This document shows, in pieces, positions 1-7,645 of a DNA stretch of 37,064 nt. The position numbers and the translations under genes are program-made. Numbering within the stretch: position 1 is the first letter of the stretch; each line of letters begins with the position of its first letter. Location: IMG/VR virus record IMGVR_UViG_3300010379_000017, positions 1 to 37,064 of that record. The stretch is one strand, 5' to 3'. The notes under the pieces were generated by a model that saw only the letters and a program-made list of their open reading frames with translations, did no database searches and had not been told where the DNA came from. The stretch comes from a virus.

Positions 1-48
1 CTGGGGCCCTGGGGAGCAAGCCTGGGGCTCCAGCACGATTTGGAAACT

Positions 49-678
49 CTACCTCAATAACTGGTCCCTCCGATTCTGGTACAGTTCGAGCCTGTATCCT
101 GCCGCTTCAACGGAAACTCCGAATCGCGAAGCGATCAGAGAAGTGGTTAGGCACCCTGATCGATTCTCTAGCGCTTCAAGCCCAGCCGCGGGCATCAGGA
201 GGGCGCCAGCAAAAGCGTTGGCCTGCCATTCAGTGTCCTCATACGGTTTGTGATCGGCACGACCGCGATGAAACGCCGTCTGTTGGTTGGCGGGCATACG
301 CGCTAGGCGCACTAGTTGGTCGGGGTGAAGAACAACGTGCCCAAGTTCGTGGGCGACGAAATAGGCCGCCCGCGGGTGGCGGCCTTCCAGCATTTCATAT
401 GTTCTCTCGGACGCGAGCACTTCAATGGCATGCTTCCGTTGGTCGTAGCGTGTGTATCCTTCTGAATCCTCCAACCGAATCACGCCGTAGCGTAGGGGGA
501 TTTCGGTACGGTCACCAAGGGTGATGCTGATTTGGTGAAGATCTTCGAAGAGGCGTAGGGCGTCAATGGCCTGGCCCGGCGGATAGCCGAGTTGATGCCG
601 AACGTAGCGTGCAACCTGCTCAAGACTCCAGTAGCTATGTTTGTTCTCAGACCTTACGCCTGAAAGCCCATTGGTCAT
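49..678 (-). CDS. ImmA/IrrE-family metallopeptidase
   Basis: Zinc metallopeptidase of the ImmA/IrrE family. In known members such as ImmA of ICEBs1, the peptidase cleaves a partner XRE repressor and so induces the element. The 209-residue protein carries HELGH at about residues 110-114. A downstream EWQANAFA segment begins at about 150, and its Glu is the expected third zinc ligand. The rest of the protein fits the small single-domain form. Its ATG overlaps the stop of the upstream XRE gene by 4 bases (675-678), so the two are translationally coupled and almost certainly act together. The cleavage target (the adjacent XRE protein) is inferred from family precedent. Confidence 0.9.
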   Translation of the reverse strand: MTNGLSGVRSENKHSYWSLEQVARYVRHQLGYPPGQAIDALRLFEDLHQISITLGDRTEIPLRYGVIRLEDSEGYTRYDQRKHAIEVLASERTYEMLEGRHPRAAYFVAHELGHVVLHPDQLVRLARMPANQQTAFHRGRADHKPYEDTEWQANAFAGALLMPAAGLEALENRSGCLTTSLIASRFGVSVEAAGYRLELYQNRRDQLLR

Positions 679-1055
679 TGATTCTCTTCACCTTCCTTTA
701 AGACACCCTGGATCCTGCGGAGTTTATCCTCCGAAATTCCGCCTCGGGCCAAGCCGGTAACCAGGTCGCCAACAACTTCGGCCTGTAGGGGAGTGGCATG
801 CGTAAGGTCATACTCGATGAGGCCGCGTTCCCGGTCTGCCGCCTCGAGTAGTTCGGCGGAATCCGCATCCAAGAATTCGGCGATTGTCAAGATGCGGCCC
901 CGGCTAAACGGGTTTCGATTCCCGCGCTCCACGTCGGACAAGTAGACCACGGAGACGCCCAGCAACCTGGCAACGTCGCCGAGGGTTTTGTCAGCCTTTC
1001 GTCTCAGGTATCGGAGGATCTCTCCGAAACTCTGTGGTTTTGAGTGTTTCTCCAT
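675..1055 (-). CDS. XRE-family HTH transcriptional regulator
   Basis: A 126-residue DNA-binding repressor. An XRE/Cro-type helix-turn-helix covers about residues 10-65; the segment around LGDVARLLGVSVVYLSDVER is the classic recognition region. A short C-terminal extension follows, probably for dimerisation or as the ImmA target. It is the first gene of a reverse-strand pair with the ImmA/IrrE peptidase. It is divergent from the kinase gene across an AT-rich gap with inverted repeats, which suggests that it represses its own promoter and perhaps the kinase operon. It could be the prophage immunity repressor or a local regulator of the cargo; the sequence does not decide. Confidence 0.9.
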   Translation of the reverse strand: MEKHSKPQSFGEILRYLRRKADKTLGDVARLLGVSVVYLSDVERGNRNPFSRGRILTIAEFLDADSAELLEAADRERGLIEYDLTHATPLQAEVVGDLVTGLARGGISEDKLRRIQGVLKEGEENQ

Positions 1056-1196
1056 TTGTCATCAGTTTAGCATATACGCTCCTAAGCTCATAGCTAAATT
1101 TTTTTAACACCTAAATAATTGCAAATAAACAGGTTAGAAATCAGGATTAAACGCGCATGGTCCGGGCGTATCAGAATTGGGTGTAGAATCGTACTC
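1056..1196. promoter_or_regulatory. Divergent control region with operator-like repeats
   Basis: AT-rich gap between the XRE gene (leftward) and the kinase gene (rightward), in otherwise GC-rich DNA. TTTAGC at 1066-1071 is mirrored by GCTAAA at 1093-1098. Inside lies the near-palindrome AGCATATACGCT at 1069-1080. Such clustered dyads are typical operators for XRE repressors. No clean sigma-70 promoter could be fixed by eye. Confidence 0.5.
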
Positions 1197-2240
1197 ATGG
1201 GTAGCCCGGCAGAGCAACTCGTTGGCCTCATCCTCGAAGGCGGGTGGACGGTGCGCAAGCGCCTCGAACGGCCACCCGGAAAGAGCGGCGGCTTCTTCTC
1301 TCAGCAATATAGGATCGAGTCGAAGAATGGAAAGAAGGCCTTTTTGAAGGCCCTGGATTATACGGAGGCTTTAATGTCGTCCGATGATCCGGCTCGCGTT
1401 TTGGAGGCGCTGACCGCCGCGTTCAACTACGAGCGCGACCTGCTATCGCAGTGTAAGCAGCACGCCCTAGACCGGGTTGTGAGCGTTATCGCCGATGGAA
1501 AAGTGCGCGTGTCTAGTGCTGTCGACGGAATGGTCCAATACCTCATCTTTGAAGAAGCGGAAGGCGATGCACGGAGTAGTATGGATCTGGGGGCTCGCTT
1601 CGATTTGTCACTCCGGCTGCGGGCACTTCACCACATCGCGGTCGGCCTCAACCAGCTGCACAGCCTGGCGATCGCTCACCAGGATCTCAAACCTTCGAAC
1701 GTCTTGATGTTCAACAATGGTTCAAAGATCGGGGATCTTGGCTGTGCGACTCGCAAAGGCTCTGGCAGTCCGCGTGACCACCTCCCGGTTACCGGTGATC
1801 GAACGTACGCTCCGCCCGAGCTGTTATACCATCATCAACCGTCAGACTGGAATGCAAGAAGGCTCGCGTGCGACTTGTATCTTCTGGGCAGCATGGTCGC
1901 GTATTTCTTCACAGCTCTGGGTATGACGAGGCTTTGGGTACCCGAGTTGCTTCCGATGCACAGACCCGGCATTTGGCCAGGAACGTTTGAGGAGGTGCTC
2001 CCCTTCGTCCGGGATGCAGTTGCGAAAGCAGTGGACACAGTCAAGGTGGCAATCCAAAACCACGTACTTCAGGAAGAGATAGCTCATATCGTACGGGAAT
2101 TGTGTGAGCCGGACCCGTTGATGCGCGGCCACCCTAAGAACCATTCTGGCGTGCCTGGTAACGAATACTCCGTTGAGAGATACATCACGAAATTTGACCT
2201 GCTCGCAAGGCGTGCAACACTGGGTCATTTCAGGGTTTAA
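1197..2240 (+). CDS. Serine/threonine protein kinase-like protein
   Basis: Eukaryotic-type protein kinase of 347 residues, with no membrane segment or C-terminal sensor domain. Visible motifs from this start: a candidate ATP-binding Lys in KKAFLKAL (about 51), a helix-C Glu in NYERDLL (about 79), catalytic loop HQDLKPSN (161-168), DLG in place of DFG (180-182) and the APPE motif (205-208). Asp163, Lys165 and Asn168 are intact, so it is probably active, but the HRD arginine is Gln. ATG 1197 is preferred over the TTG at 1119, which would place the start in the AT-rich control region. It is followed closely by a TPR protein, which may be its substrate, scaffold or sensor. A cargo or defence role is possible but inferred from context only. 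Confidence 0.8.
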   Translation: MGSPAEQLVGLILEGGWTVRKRLERPPGKSGGFFSQQYRIESKNGKKAFLKALDYTEALMSSDDPARVLEALTAAFNYERDLLSQCKQHALDRVVSVIADGKVRVSSAVDGMVQYLIFEEAEGDARSSMDLGARFDLSLRLRALHHIAVGLNQLHSLAIAHQDLKPSNVLMFNNGSKIGDLGCATRKGSGSPRDHLPVTGDRTYAPPELLYHHQPSDWNARRLACDLYLLGSMVAYFFTALGMTRLWVPELLPMHRPGIWPGTFEEVLPFVRDAVAKAVDTVKVAIQNHVLQEEIAHIVRELCEPDPLMRGHPKNHSGVPGNEYSVERYITKFDLLARRATLGHFRV

Positions 2241-3759
2241 GACATTGGCCGGATTCGTCGAGGATAAAGAACGGCGGGCTATTCCAAACTGGCGGGATTA
2301 CCGCAAAGCAGCGGGGTTAGGCGAACTGTACCCCGTGCGGCCCCGAGCCGATCGCCCCTCTAGCAGCGACAGCCTTGACGAGAAGATTCGCGACTGGCAA
2401 GAAAGCCATAAGCTCAGCTCCGCTGCCGAACTTCTCGGCGCTGCTGTCGTCCTGAATCGAGCACAACAGGGTATCGAGCCGGCGAGATTCCTGATATCGT
2501 TAGGCGACCGTGCCCCACGGGCTGTTCGAGAGCTTGCGAAGCGAGTCCTGGAGACTAATGCTGACAATCTCGAAGCTCCTCTAGTGCTGCCCGCAGAGAT
2601 ACACATACTCCGCTCCCGGCTCAGAGACGATCCGAAAAACCCGTTAGCGTGGGTTGATCTTGCACGGAAACACGTGGTTGGCGGGCAGCTACAAAGGGCC
2701 ACGCGGGCCATGAAAGTGGCCGTCGGGCTGGCACCCGACAATCGTTTCGTGGTTCGCTCGGCGGCACGACTATTTGTGCACCTTGGGGAGCCTGAGTACG
2801 CACACGATCTCATACTTCGCACTGCGGCCACGGGATCGGATCCCTGGTTAATGGCCTCCGAAATAGCGGTCGCGTGCGTTGCTGGTCGCACCCCGGAATT
2901 CGTGAAACATGGACTCCGGCTGTTACGCTCTGATCGGTTTCCGGCTTCCCAGACCGCGGAGTTGGCAAGCGCCTTGGCAACGCTAGAATTGTCTGCCGCT
3001 AACTACCGCGGATCTCGAAAGTTGTTCCGGCAGTCCCTCGTTCAACCGAACGCCAATACAGTCGCGCAGGCACGCTGGGCCCAACGCGAAACCGGGATTG
3101 AATTGTCCGATTCTGTACTAAGCACAAATCTGGCGTTTGAAGCTCGCGCCTGGCGGGACTACTATGGGCGCAAATGGAAATCGTCCCTTCAAGAATCCTT
3201 GGAGTGGCTTGAGGACGAGCCATTCTCCAGCCGCCCGGCTACGCTGGCATCTTTTCTGGCGGGTTCGATATTTGAGGACTACAACAGGTCTTCGGATATT
3301 GCTGATCAGGGTCTCGTGGCAAACCCGGACGATCCCGGTCTTCTGAATAATTTGGCATTTGGTTTGGCGAACGCCGGGCGGGTGGAAGAAGCCGATCACT
3401 ATTTGGGCCGGTTGCGGGCGCTGGACGTAAAGGGCCCGGGCGAGGTCCCTGTGCTTGCGACGTCGGGATTGATCCAATTCCGCAAAGGCGATTCCGCAAG
3501 CGGCCGACGACTGTATCTCTCCGCCATTGGAACGGCCGAGAAACATAAACGCTACGACCTCCGCGCTCGGGCCTCTGTGTTTTTGGCCCTGGAGGAAATC
3601 CGGGCTATGTCCCAAGATGCTGCCCGAGCGCGGGTGCGGGCTCTCGAGTGGGCGACAGCTTGCGTCGATGATGACCCAAGCCTGGAACTCCTCTTGAAGC
3701 GTCTGAAACAGGCGAAACCCCCGGTGCTGCCGCGCGACCGACCGGACTCCCGGCGGTGA
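2212..3759 (+). CDS. TPR-repeat protein partnered with the kinase
   Basis: An approximately 515-residue helical protein with several tetratricopeptide-like units. Examples are NPLAWVDLARKHVVGGQLQRA with the following ALAPDN-type turn, the stretch around residue 215 of the same type, and PDDPGLLNNLAFGLANAGRV in the C-terminal half. TPR proteins act as protein-binding scaffolds; no catalytic motif is seen. The frame overlaps the end of the kinase gene. Possible starts are TTG 2173, GTG 2212 and TTG 2245, and none has a good ribosome-binding site; 2212 is a compromise. Translation is probably coupled to the kinase, making a two-gene operon. No terminator lies immediately after it; the next clear one is at 4215. 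Confidence 0.75.
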   Translation: MQHWVISGFKTLAGFVEDKERRAIPNWRDYRKAAGLGELYPVRPRADRPSSSDSLDEKIRDWQESHKLSSAAELLGAAVVLNRAQQGIEPARFLISLGDRAPRAVRELAKRVLETNADNLEAPLVLPAEIHILRSRLRDDPKNPLAWVDLARKHVVGGQLQRATRAMKVAVGLAPDNRFVVRSAARLFVHLGEPEYAHDLILRTAATGSDPWLMASEIAVACVAGRTPEFVKHGLRLLRSDRFPASQTAELASALATLELSAANYRGSRKLFRQSLVQPNANTVAQARWAQRETGIELSDSVLSTNLAFEARAWRDYYGRKWKSSLQESLEWLEDEPFSSRPATLASFLAGSIFEDYNRSSDIADQGLVANPDDPGLLNNLAFGLANAGRVEEADHYLGRLRALDVKGPGEVPVLATSGLIQFRKGDSASGRRLYLSAIGTAEKHKRYDLRARASVFLALEEIRAMSQDAARARVRALEWATACVDDDPSLELLLKRLKQAKPPVLPRDRPDSRR

Positions 3760-4214
3760 CTTCTGGCCGCCATCCTCAATTGGGCGAACCAAGGCGTGGA
3801 CTGGCGTATGGCCGTGAAGGCCTCTGGTGGGGCGAGCGGAGGAGCGCAATACGGTCACAGTGGATTTCGAGTGAAGCCGAGCCGCTGGCTGTTTCAGACA
3901 GTTCCTAGCGAGTCTAGAGCGATCAGTCCCCATAAACGCGCTTGCGTCCGCTGAACCACCTCGCCGTCTCGTCCGCTCATCGGGAGAGCTGCTGTCGTTG
4001 GCCGCGCCGGATTCCTGACGATAACAGCCCTTTGCACCAGCAGCTCGCCGCCGAAGGAAGTTCTGGCCGGAAGTTGGGTCGGGGCAAAAATCCTTCAACG
4101 AATGCCACTGTTCCGTCTCATCGGGTCGTCAACAATAGCCGTTCGCCCGACTCAGCGCAATTAAGTGAACAGCATTGCTTCTAAGCCGCAAAACGGAACC
4201 AAGAGAACCGAGAA
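3760..4214. other. Non-coding gap; no gene recognised
   Basis: About 450 bp with no convincing gene on either strand. The open frames crossing it are antisense to the TPR gene or have Arg/Ser/Pro-rich translations typical of shadows. No tRNA or clear attachment site was found. It could hold an element border, since the gene style changes from cargo to small phage genes just after it, but nothing in the sequence proves this. Confidence 0.4.
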
Positions 4215-4241
4215 GGCCCGGCCGCCGCGCCGGGCTTTTTT
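4215..4241 (+). terminator. Rho-independent terminator
   Basis: Stem GCCCGGC (4216-4222) pairs with GCCGGGC (4229-4235) across loop CGCCGC and is followed by six T (4236-4241). The stem-loop core is repeated in the terminator at 4729-4761. Confidence 0.8.
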
Positions 4242-4276
4242 GTTGTTCAGAGAAACCGGAGAAAAAGGTGCGAATA

Positions 4277-4297
4277 ATGGCGCTGGCCCCGCACTAA
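4277..4297 (+). other. Six-codon mini-ORF upstream of the 4307 gene
   Basis: ATG GCG CTG GCC CCG CAC TAA, preceded by AAAGG about 8 bases upstream and ending 9 bases before the next ATG. It may couple or attenuate translation, or be chance. It is listed because other gene starts in the window also have tiny preceding ORFs. Confidence 0.2.
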
Positions 4298-4306
4298 ATA
4301 AACGGA

Positions 4307-4681
4307 ATGCAAAAACTAGACCGCGAAGCATTGATATTGATAGCCGAGCGCCACGAAGCGGCGCTACGCATGCGCGGGGGGCGCCCGGACCGGTTCCACG
4401 TGGATATGCGGGTATCAAGGCTGGAGACGGACGTCGCGGAGATAGCGCGGGCGCTCGCCGGCCAGGAGGTCGTCGCGCCGGCCGAACCGCCCTGTCATCA
4501 GGGACCGCGGCCTGCGTGGCGCGACGCCTTCCCGATCGGTTGGTGGCTCGCGTTCCCCGGTTCCGAAAAGGTAGACCTGGGCGACAAGCATGCTATGGCG
4601 TGCTTCGAATACCGCGACCACGCTGAGACGTACGTGAAAGACATGTGGCCGGGCATCGGGCACATGGAGCAGAACCTCTGA
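4307..4681 (+). CDS. Small hypothetical protein in a terminator-flanked cassette
   Basis: A 124-residue protein with no recognised domain. The N-terminal third is charged and helical (around AERHEAALRMRGGRPDRF). The C-terminal part has a compact aromatic pattern (FPIGWWLAFPGSEK and AMACFEYRDHAETYVKDMW), which looks like a real globular fold and not a shadow frame. It is alone between two near-identical terminators (4215-4241 and 4729-4761), the usual arrangement of a phage moron. No strong ribosome-binding site is seen before ATG 4307. An alternative frame starting at 4165 has an Arg/Gly/Pro-rich translation and was not accepted. Function unknown. Confidence 0.55.
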   Translation: MQKLDREALILIAERHEAALRMRGGRPDRFHVDMRVSRLETDVAEIARALAGQEVVAPAEPPCHQGPRPAWRDAFPIGWWLAFPGSEKVDLGDKHAMACFEYRDHAETYVKDMWPGIGHMEQNL

Positions 4682-4728
4682 TTTTCCTCCTCCTAAGAAA
4701 AGGCAGCGCTGGTCTGCGATTCTCCTAC

Positions 4729-4761
4729 ACCGCCCGGCCGCCGCGCCGGGCGGTTATTTCT
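4729..4761 (+). terminator. Rho-independent terminator, twin of the one at 4215
   Basis: Stem ACCGCCCGGC (4729-4738) pairs with GCCGGGCGGT (4745-4754), loop CGCCGC, followed by the T-rich TATTTCTT. Positions 4733-4751 match 4217-4235 base for base, so the two terminators share stem core and loop. Confidence 0.8.
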
Positions 4762-4763
4762 TG

Positions 4764-4776
4764 TATCTATTTGAAA
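4764..4776 (+). promoter_or_regulatory. TATCTATTTGAAA motif, copy 1
   Basis: This 13-base AT-rich motif occurs exactly again at 14371-14383 and with two changes at 14447-14459. Here it sits between a terminator and the first gene of the early block, where a promoter or operator is expected. Function is inferred from position. Confidence 0.35.
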
Positions 4777-4790
4777 ACGCGCGCAATAAA

Positions 4791-4853
4791 CATCATCAGA
4801 TTTCTTGCGAAATAACTTGACTGTTCAGCGCGCCAGAGTGATCGATGTGATGT
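4791..4853 (+). repeat. R element, diverged copy R0
   Basis: Leader directly before the 4854 gene. It shares the trailing block around CCAGAGTGAT and the preceding CTTGACT with R3, and its translation in the matching frame retains LD...RQSD as in the other copies. It is shorter and lacks the AAGGAGATAAG ribosome-binding segment. It is the weakest of the four copies. Confidence 0.45.
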
Positions 4854-6488
4854 ATGGAAAACGCATACCGCATACCCGAACGCAACCTCGACGGACTCCA
4901 GAAGCAGCTTGAAAAGCTGAATCGCCGCGCCACCCGCCTGGACGTGACGCCGGTGACGATGCGGGAGACGGGCGAGGAGTTCGAGCTTTGGGCAACCCCG
5001 CGCTGCGAAGACGCCGGGCCGTTCCGGATCAACCTACGGCCACGGGAGACGCTCGCGCAGGCCGAAGACCGCGCGCGCGTTACCTTCCGCGGCCGGTGGC
5101 TGACCTTCCTCCCGCGCCGCTACGTCCTGGTAGTGGTGGCCGGCGAGGCGCCGAAGATCAACGGCTGGTCCTTCGCCGCGGTCCTGCAGCACTTGGAGGG
5201 CGGTAACATCCTGGCGTATGTACCCGGCTGGGAGACGGCGGTTCCTACCAGCTACCGGGAGGCGGAACCATACTGCGACCACTGCCGGACCACCCGCGAA
5301 CGCAAGGACACGTACCTGGTGTGCAGCGATGCCGGAGAGTGGAAGCAGATTGGGCGCTCCTGCCTGCGCGACTTCACTGGCCACAAGGACCCGCAGGCGA
5401 TTGCGGAGTTCGCCGAGCACCTGGCGATGTTCTCGGGTTCCTGCTCCGCGGCCGAGGAGTACGACGACTTCGGCGGCGGCAGCCAATCGCGATGGATCTC
5501 GATGGCGTCCTTCCTGGGCGTGGTTGCCTGGTGCGTCCGGACCGAGGGCTGGGTGAGCCGGAAAGCCGCCAAGGACGCCATGGGCGGGCTGCAGGCTACG
5601 GCCGACCTCGCGATGCATATCCTCTGGCCGGCGCGCAATGCGGAAGACGAAAAACTCGGCAAGGGCCATGCGGAGACGCACACGGACGACGACGACCGCG
5701 TGGCGCGCGAAGCGATCGAGTGGGCCCAGAGCCTGGAGCCGAAGGTCGACGACGACTACCTTTGGAACCTGCGGGTCCTGGCCCACAGCGACGCGATCGA
5801 GATTCGCCAGACCGGCCTGGCCGCATCGATGGTGGCGGCGCACGCCCGCGCGACCGAGCGCGAGCTGGAGCGCCGGCGCCAGGCGGAAGGCGCCAAGAAC
5901 AGCGAGTGGGTCGGCCAGCCCAAAGAGCGAATCGAGACGGACCTGACGCTGGTATCGACCAAGTTCTTCGACAACGACTTCGGCGGAACCAACCTGATGA
6001 TGTTCACGGACCCCGCCGGCAACCGGATCAAGTGGTGGGCCAGCGCGAGCGCCGGATGGGAGCCAGCCATCGGCAGCACCAGCCACGTAAAGGCGACGGT
6101 GAAGGAGCACGCAGAGTACAAGGGCATCAAGGAGACGGTGGTATCCCGCGTCCAGGAGTACGACCCGGCCGCGGCGGCAGCAGCCAAGGCCGCCGCAAAG
6201 GAAGCCGCCAGGGCGCGCGCCAAGGCCAAGCGCCAGCAGGTGGAGTGGTTGTGCCAGGGGTGCCGCAACTTTCGCAACACGGCCGCCGTGACGCCGGCGT
6301 GCTGCCCTTTGTGTGGCAGCCGGCAGTTCGCGCCCGCGGAGCCGGCGTCACGACCAACCCGGACGGCGCGCCAAGCTACTGCTGAATGCCCATGCTGCAC
6401 GGCGACCGTCAAATACACGCCAAGCGCCGATTCCGAAATTACCTGCGGAGACTGCGGCACCATGTTTGGCGTTGAGGTGGCCGCATGA
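4854..6488 (+). CDS. Zinc-ribbon phage protein of unknown function
   Basis: A 544-residue soluble protein with several cysteine clusters that look like zinc-binding sites. The first has Cys141, Cys144, Cys157 and Cys170, around YCDHCRTTRERKDTYLVC and the GRSCLRDF segment. There is an Ala/Lys-rich helical linker near residues 440-460. Two C-terminal zinc ribbons follow, at about 463-490 (CQGC...CPLCGS) and 510-540 (CPCC...CGDCG). Proteins with this first Cys pattern are common and uncharacterised in phages and plasmids. A nucleic-acid-binding role is likely from the ribbons but not shown. It opens the early block after a terminator and the R0 leader. Its stop overlaps the next small ORF (ATGA at 6485-6488). 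Confidence 0.8.
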   Translation: MENAYRIPERNLDGLQKQLEKLNRRATRLDVTPVTMRETGEEFELWATPRCEDAGPFRINLRPRETLAQAEDRARVTFRGRWLTFLPRRYVLVVVAGEAPKINGWSFAAVLQHLEGGNILAYVPGWETAVPTSYREAEPYCDHCRTTRERKDTYLVCSDAGEWKQIGRSCLRDFTGHKDPQAIAEFAEHLAMFSGSCSAAEEYDDFGGGSQSRWISMASFLGVVAWCVRTEGWVSRKAAKDAMGGLQATADLAMHILWPARNAEDEKLGKGHAETHTDDDDRVAREAIEWAQSLEPKVDDDYLWNLRVLAHSDAIEIRQTGLAASMVAAHARATERELERRRQAEGAKNSEWVGQPKERIETDLTLVSTKFFDNDFGGTNLMMFTDPAGNRIKWWASASAGWEPAIGSTSHVKATVKEHAEYKGIKETVVSRVQEYDPAAAAAAKAAAKEAARARAKAKRQQVEWLCQGCRNFRNTAAVTPACCPLCGSRQFAPAEPASRPTRTARQATAECPCCTATVKYTPSADSEITCGDCGTMFGVEVAA

Positions 6489-6595
6489 CCGAGAAGCCAC
6501 CCGTACTGATAGCCATCGCCTTTCCATCGATTAAATCTTTCGAGGACAGGCAGATTTCGCTTGCCCGCACGGGCGACGAGAGTGATGAATGGTGA
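6485..6595 (+). CDS. 36-residue peptide encoded across R1
   Basis: A short ORF starting in an ATGA overlap with the preceding stop and ending at TGA 6593-6595. It carries the motifs SIKSFEDRQIS and a terminal SDEW. The same frame in R2 reads SVKSLNNKHISL with QSDE, and in R3 SSKKSFEAKQN, a stop, then QSDEW. This peptide is therefore the intact version of a sequence present in three leaders. Either it is a real small protein whose 3' end has been copied, or the leader DNA simply reads through. There is no strong ribosome-binding site apart from coupling to the upstream gene. Function unknown. Confidence 0.45.
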   Translation: MTEKPPVLIAIAFPSIKSFEDRQISLARTGDESDEW

Positions 6596-6613
6596 CGTAA
6601 AGGAGATAAGCGG
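6511..6613 (+). repeat. R element, copy R1
   Basis: About 103 bp ending at the ATG of the 6614 gene. It starts with ATCGCC then TTT-CATCG-TTAAATCTTT and ends AGAGTGATGAATGGTGACGT, AAAGGAGATAAGCGG, ATGGCA. The last 40 bases match R3 except for one inserted A before the ribosome-binding site. The GGAG supplies the Shine-Dalgarno of the following gene. Confidence 0.8.
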
Positions 6614-6952
6614 ATGGCAACCCTCGAAACGAAAACGGACGGCCGCAGCAGCCTGATAATCCTGGTCCCGACGCGCGAAGAGGTCGAGAGCCTCCAGGTC
6701 GGCAACCTGGCACTCGACGCCTTCGGACGGATGTCCGAGGTAACCGAGATTTTCGGCCGCGGCAACGACATCAAGGGGCGCGCGTACGTGTGCTACTACA
6801 CCAGATTCGGCGCCAACGGGTCCTGCTCGACCAGCATGAAGGAAGGCGAACTGGTCCGGACGGTGGCCACGAGCGGCCGGTATACCTCAGCCGAACTGGA
6901 CGCCATCGAGCGCCAAATCAACCAGGAGCGCACCGCGGCGCCAGCCGCCTAA
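6614..6952 (+). CDS. Small hypothetical protein following R1
   Basis: A 112-residue protein of unknown function. The start is fixed by AAAGGAG 9-12 bases upstream within the R1 leader. It has an alternating beta-rich core (SLIILVPTREEVESLQVG, then YVCYYTRFG) and a short C-terminal helix with ELDAIERQINQER. No membrane segment or known motif is seen. The N-terminus begins MATLE, and the other R-driven genes also begin MA plus a polar residue, because the leader repeat includes the first codons. It sits between a zinc-ribbon protein and another small zinc protein in the early block. Base composition matches its neighbours. Confidence 0.7.
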   Translation: MATLETKTDGRSSLIILVPTREEVESLQVGNLALDAFGRMSEVTEIFGRGNDIKGRAYVCYYTRFGANGSCSTSMKEGELVRTVATSGRYTSAELDAIERQINQERTAAPAA

Positions 6953-6976
6953 CCCGCGCCAGCACGACTCGCCCGC

Positions 6977-7014
6977 GCCCGCCCGGTACCCGGCGGGCTT
7001 GCCGGCGTGAGGAG
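6977..7014 (+). repeat. H element, copy H1
   Basis: Hairpin GCCCGCC (6977-6983) / GGCGGGC (6992-6998), then CTTGCCGGCGTGAGGAG. The GAGGAG is the ribosome-binding site of the GTG start at 7021. There is no T-tract, so it is not a standard terminator. Confidence 0.8.
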
Positions 7015-7020
7015 TACCGA

Positions 7021-7245
7021 GTGTTGACCGACGAGGGCCGCGAAGCCATCCAGAAATCGAACCGCACGCGCAATATGCGGTGCGGAAACTGCGGCGCCAC
7101 CGCGACCGAGATCGTGGACGGCGACAAGATCGGCGGCCTGCCCGGATTGCAGTACCGCTACTGCGCCGGATGCGGTTGGAGCCGCGCGATTACGAAACGG
7201 ATGAGTCGGCGCGAGATGGTACGGGGCCTACACGGAGCAGAATAA
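7021..7245 (+). CDS. Small zinc-ribbon protein
   Basis: A 74-residue protein starting at GTG 7021, six bases after the GAGGAG of H1. It has two CxxC pairs, Cys21/Cys24 and Cys48/Cys51, framing a beta hairpin (EIVDGDKIGGLPGLQYRY). This is the layout of a single zinc ribbon as found in small phage DNA- or RNA-binding proteins and in transcription-factor-like fragments. The C-terminal tail is basic (RAITKRMSRREM), which fits nucleic-acid contact. Its stop TAA overlaps the next start (TAATG at 7243-7247), so the two genes are coupled. The partner is unknown. Confidence 0.75.
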   Translation: MLTDEGREAIQKSNRTRNMRCGNCGATATEIVDGDKIGGLPGLQYRYCAGCGWSRAITKRMSRREMVRGLHGAE

Positions 7246-7568
7246 TGGAACGCCTGAGACTTCACATCCCGGAACGGCGCAGCACCGACGCGCCAGCGCC
7301 CAACGCGACGCTGTTCGTAGGCGCCAGAATCATCGTGATCGACGAGCGGAACCTACCTGCCCGCCTGGTCCGGTTACTGCCGGCGGCGTACGGCACAGCC
7401 AACCACCCGGACCGCAACGCGGGCGCGTGGGCCGCGTTCGTGGCCACCGCCGATGCGATGGGGCTGCTGTACCCGTGGGGGCCACCGGCAACCGAGCGGG
7501 AACGCCAGGACGCGATCTTACGCCACCACGAACGCCACCTGGCTGGCCATCGCCTTTTCATCGGTTAA
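7245..7568 (+). CDS. Hypothetical protein coupled to the zinc-ribbon gene
   Basis: A 107-residue protein with no known domain. It starts at the ATG that overlaps the stop of the zinc-ribbon gene. The sequence contains a beta segment (LFVGARIIVIDE), a helix with GAWAAFVATADAMGLLYPWG and a basic, His-rich C-terminus (RHHERHLAGHRLF). The last eight codons lie inside the R2 leader, and the TAA is formed within the CATCGGTTAAATC of that repeat. The repeat therefore supplies this gene's stop in one frame while encoding its own conserved peptide in another. Function unknown. Confidence 0.65.
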   Translation: MERLRLHIPERRSTDAPAPNATLFVGARIIVIDERNLPARLVRLLPAAYGTANHPDRNAGAWAAFVATADAMGLLYPWGPPATERERQDAILRHHERHLAGHRLFIG

Positions 7569-7645
7569 ATCTTTGAATAATAAGCACATTTCCCTTGATC
7601 GCGGCGGCGTTCAGAGTGATGAATGTGGTGCAAGGAGATAAGCAG
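7545..7645 (+). repeat. R element, copy R2
   Basis: About 101 bp ending at ATG 7646. It matches R1 strongly at GGCCATCGCCTTTTCATCG and TTAAATCTTT, then at AGAGTGATGAATG and CAAGGAGATAAGC. The middle is diverged. It overlaps the 3' end of the preceding gene. Confidence 0.8.

Noticed and set aside
3118-4098. Long reverse-strand open frame (326 codons) antisense to the TPR gene
   Set aside because: It is antisense to a well-supported gene, has no recognisable domain and its translation is of shadow type.
4165-4626. Forward frame overlapping the 4307 gene
   Set aside because: Arg/Gly/Pro-rich translation and it crosses the terminator at 4215; the 4307 frame has a better amino-acid pattern.
5034-6110. 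Reverse-strand open frame of 358 codons inside the zinc-ribbon gene
   Set aside because: High-GC shadow; the forward frame has clear zinc motifs and the normal gene order.
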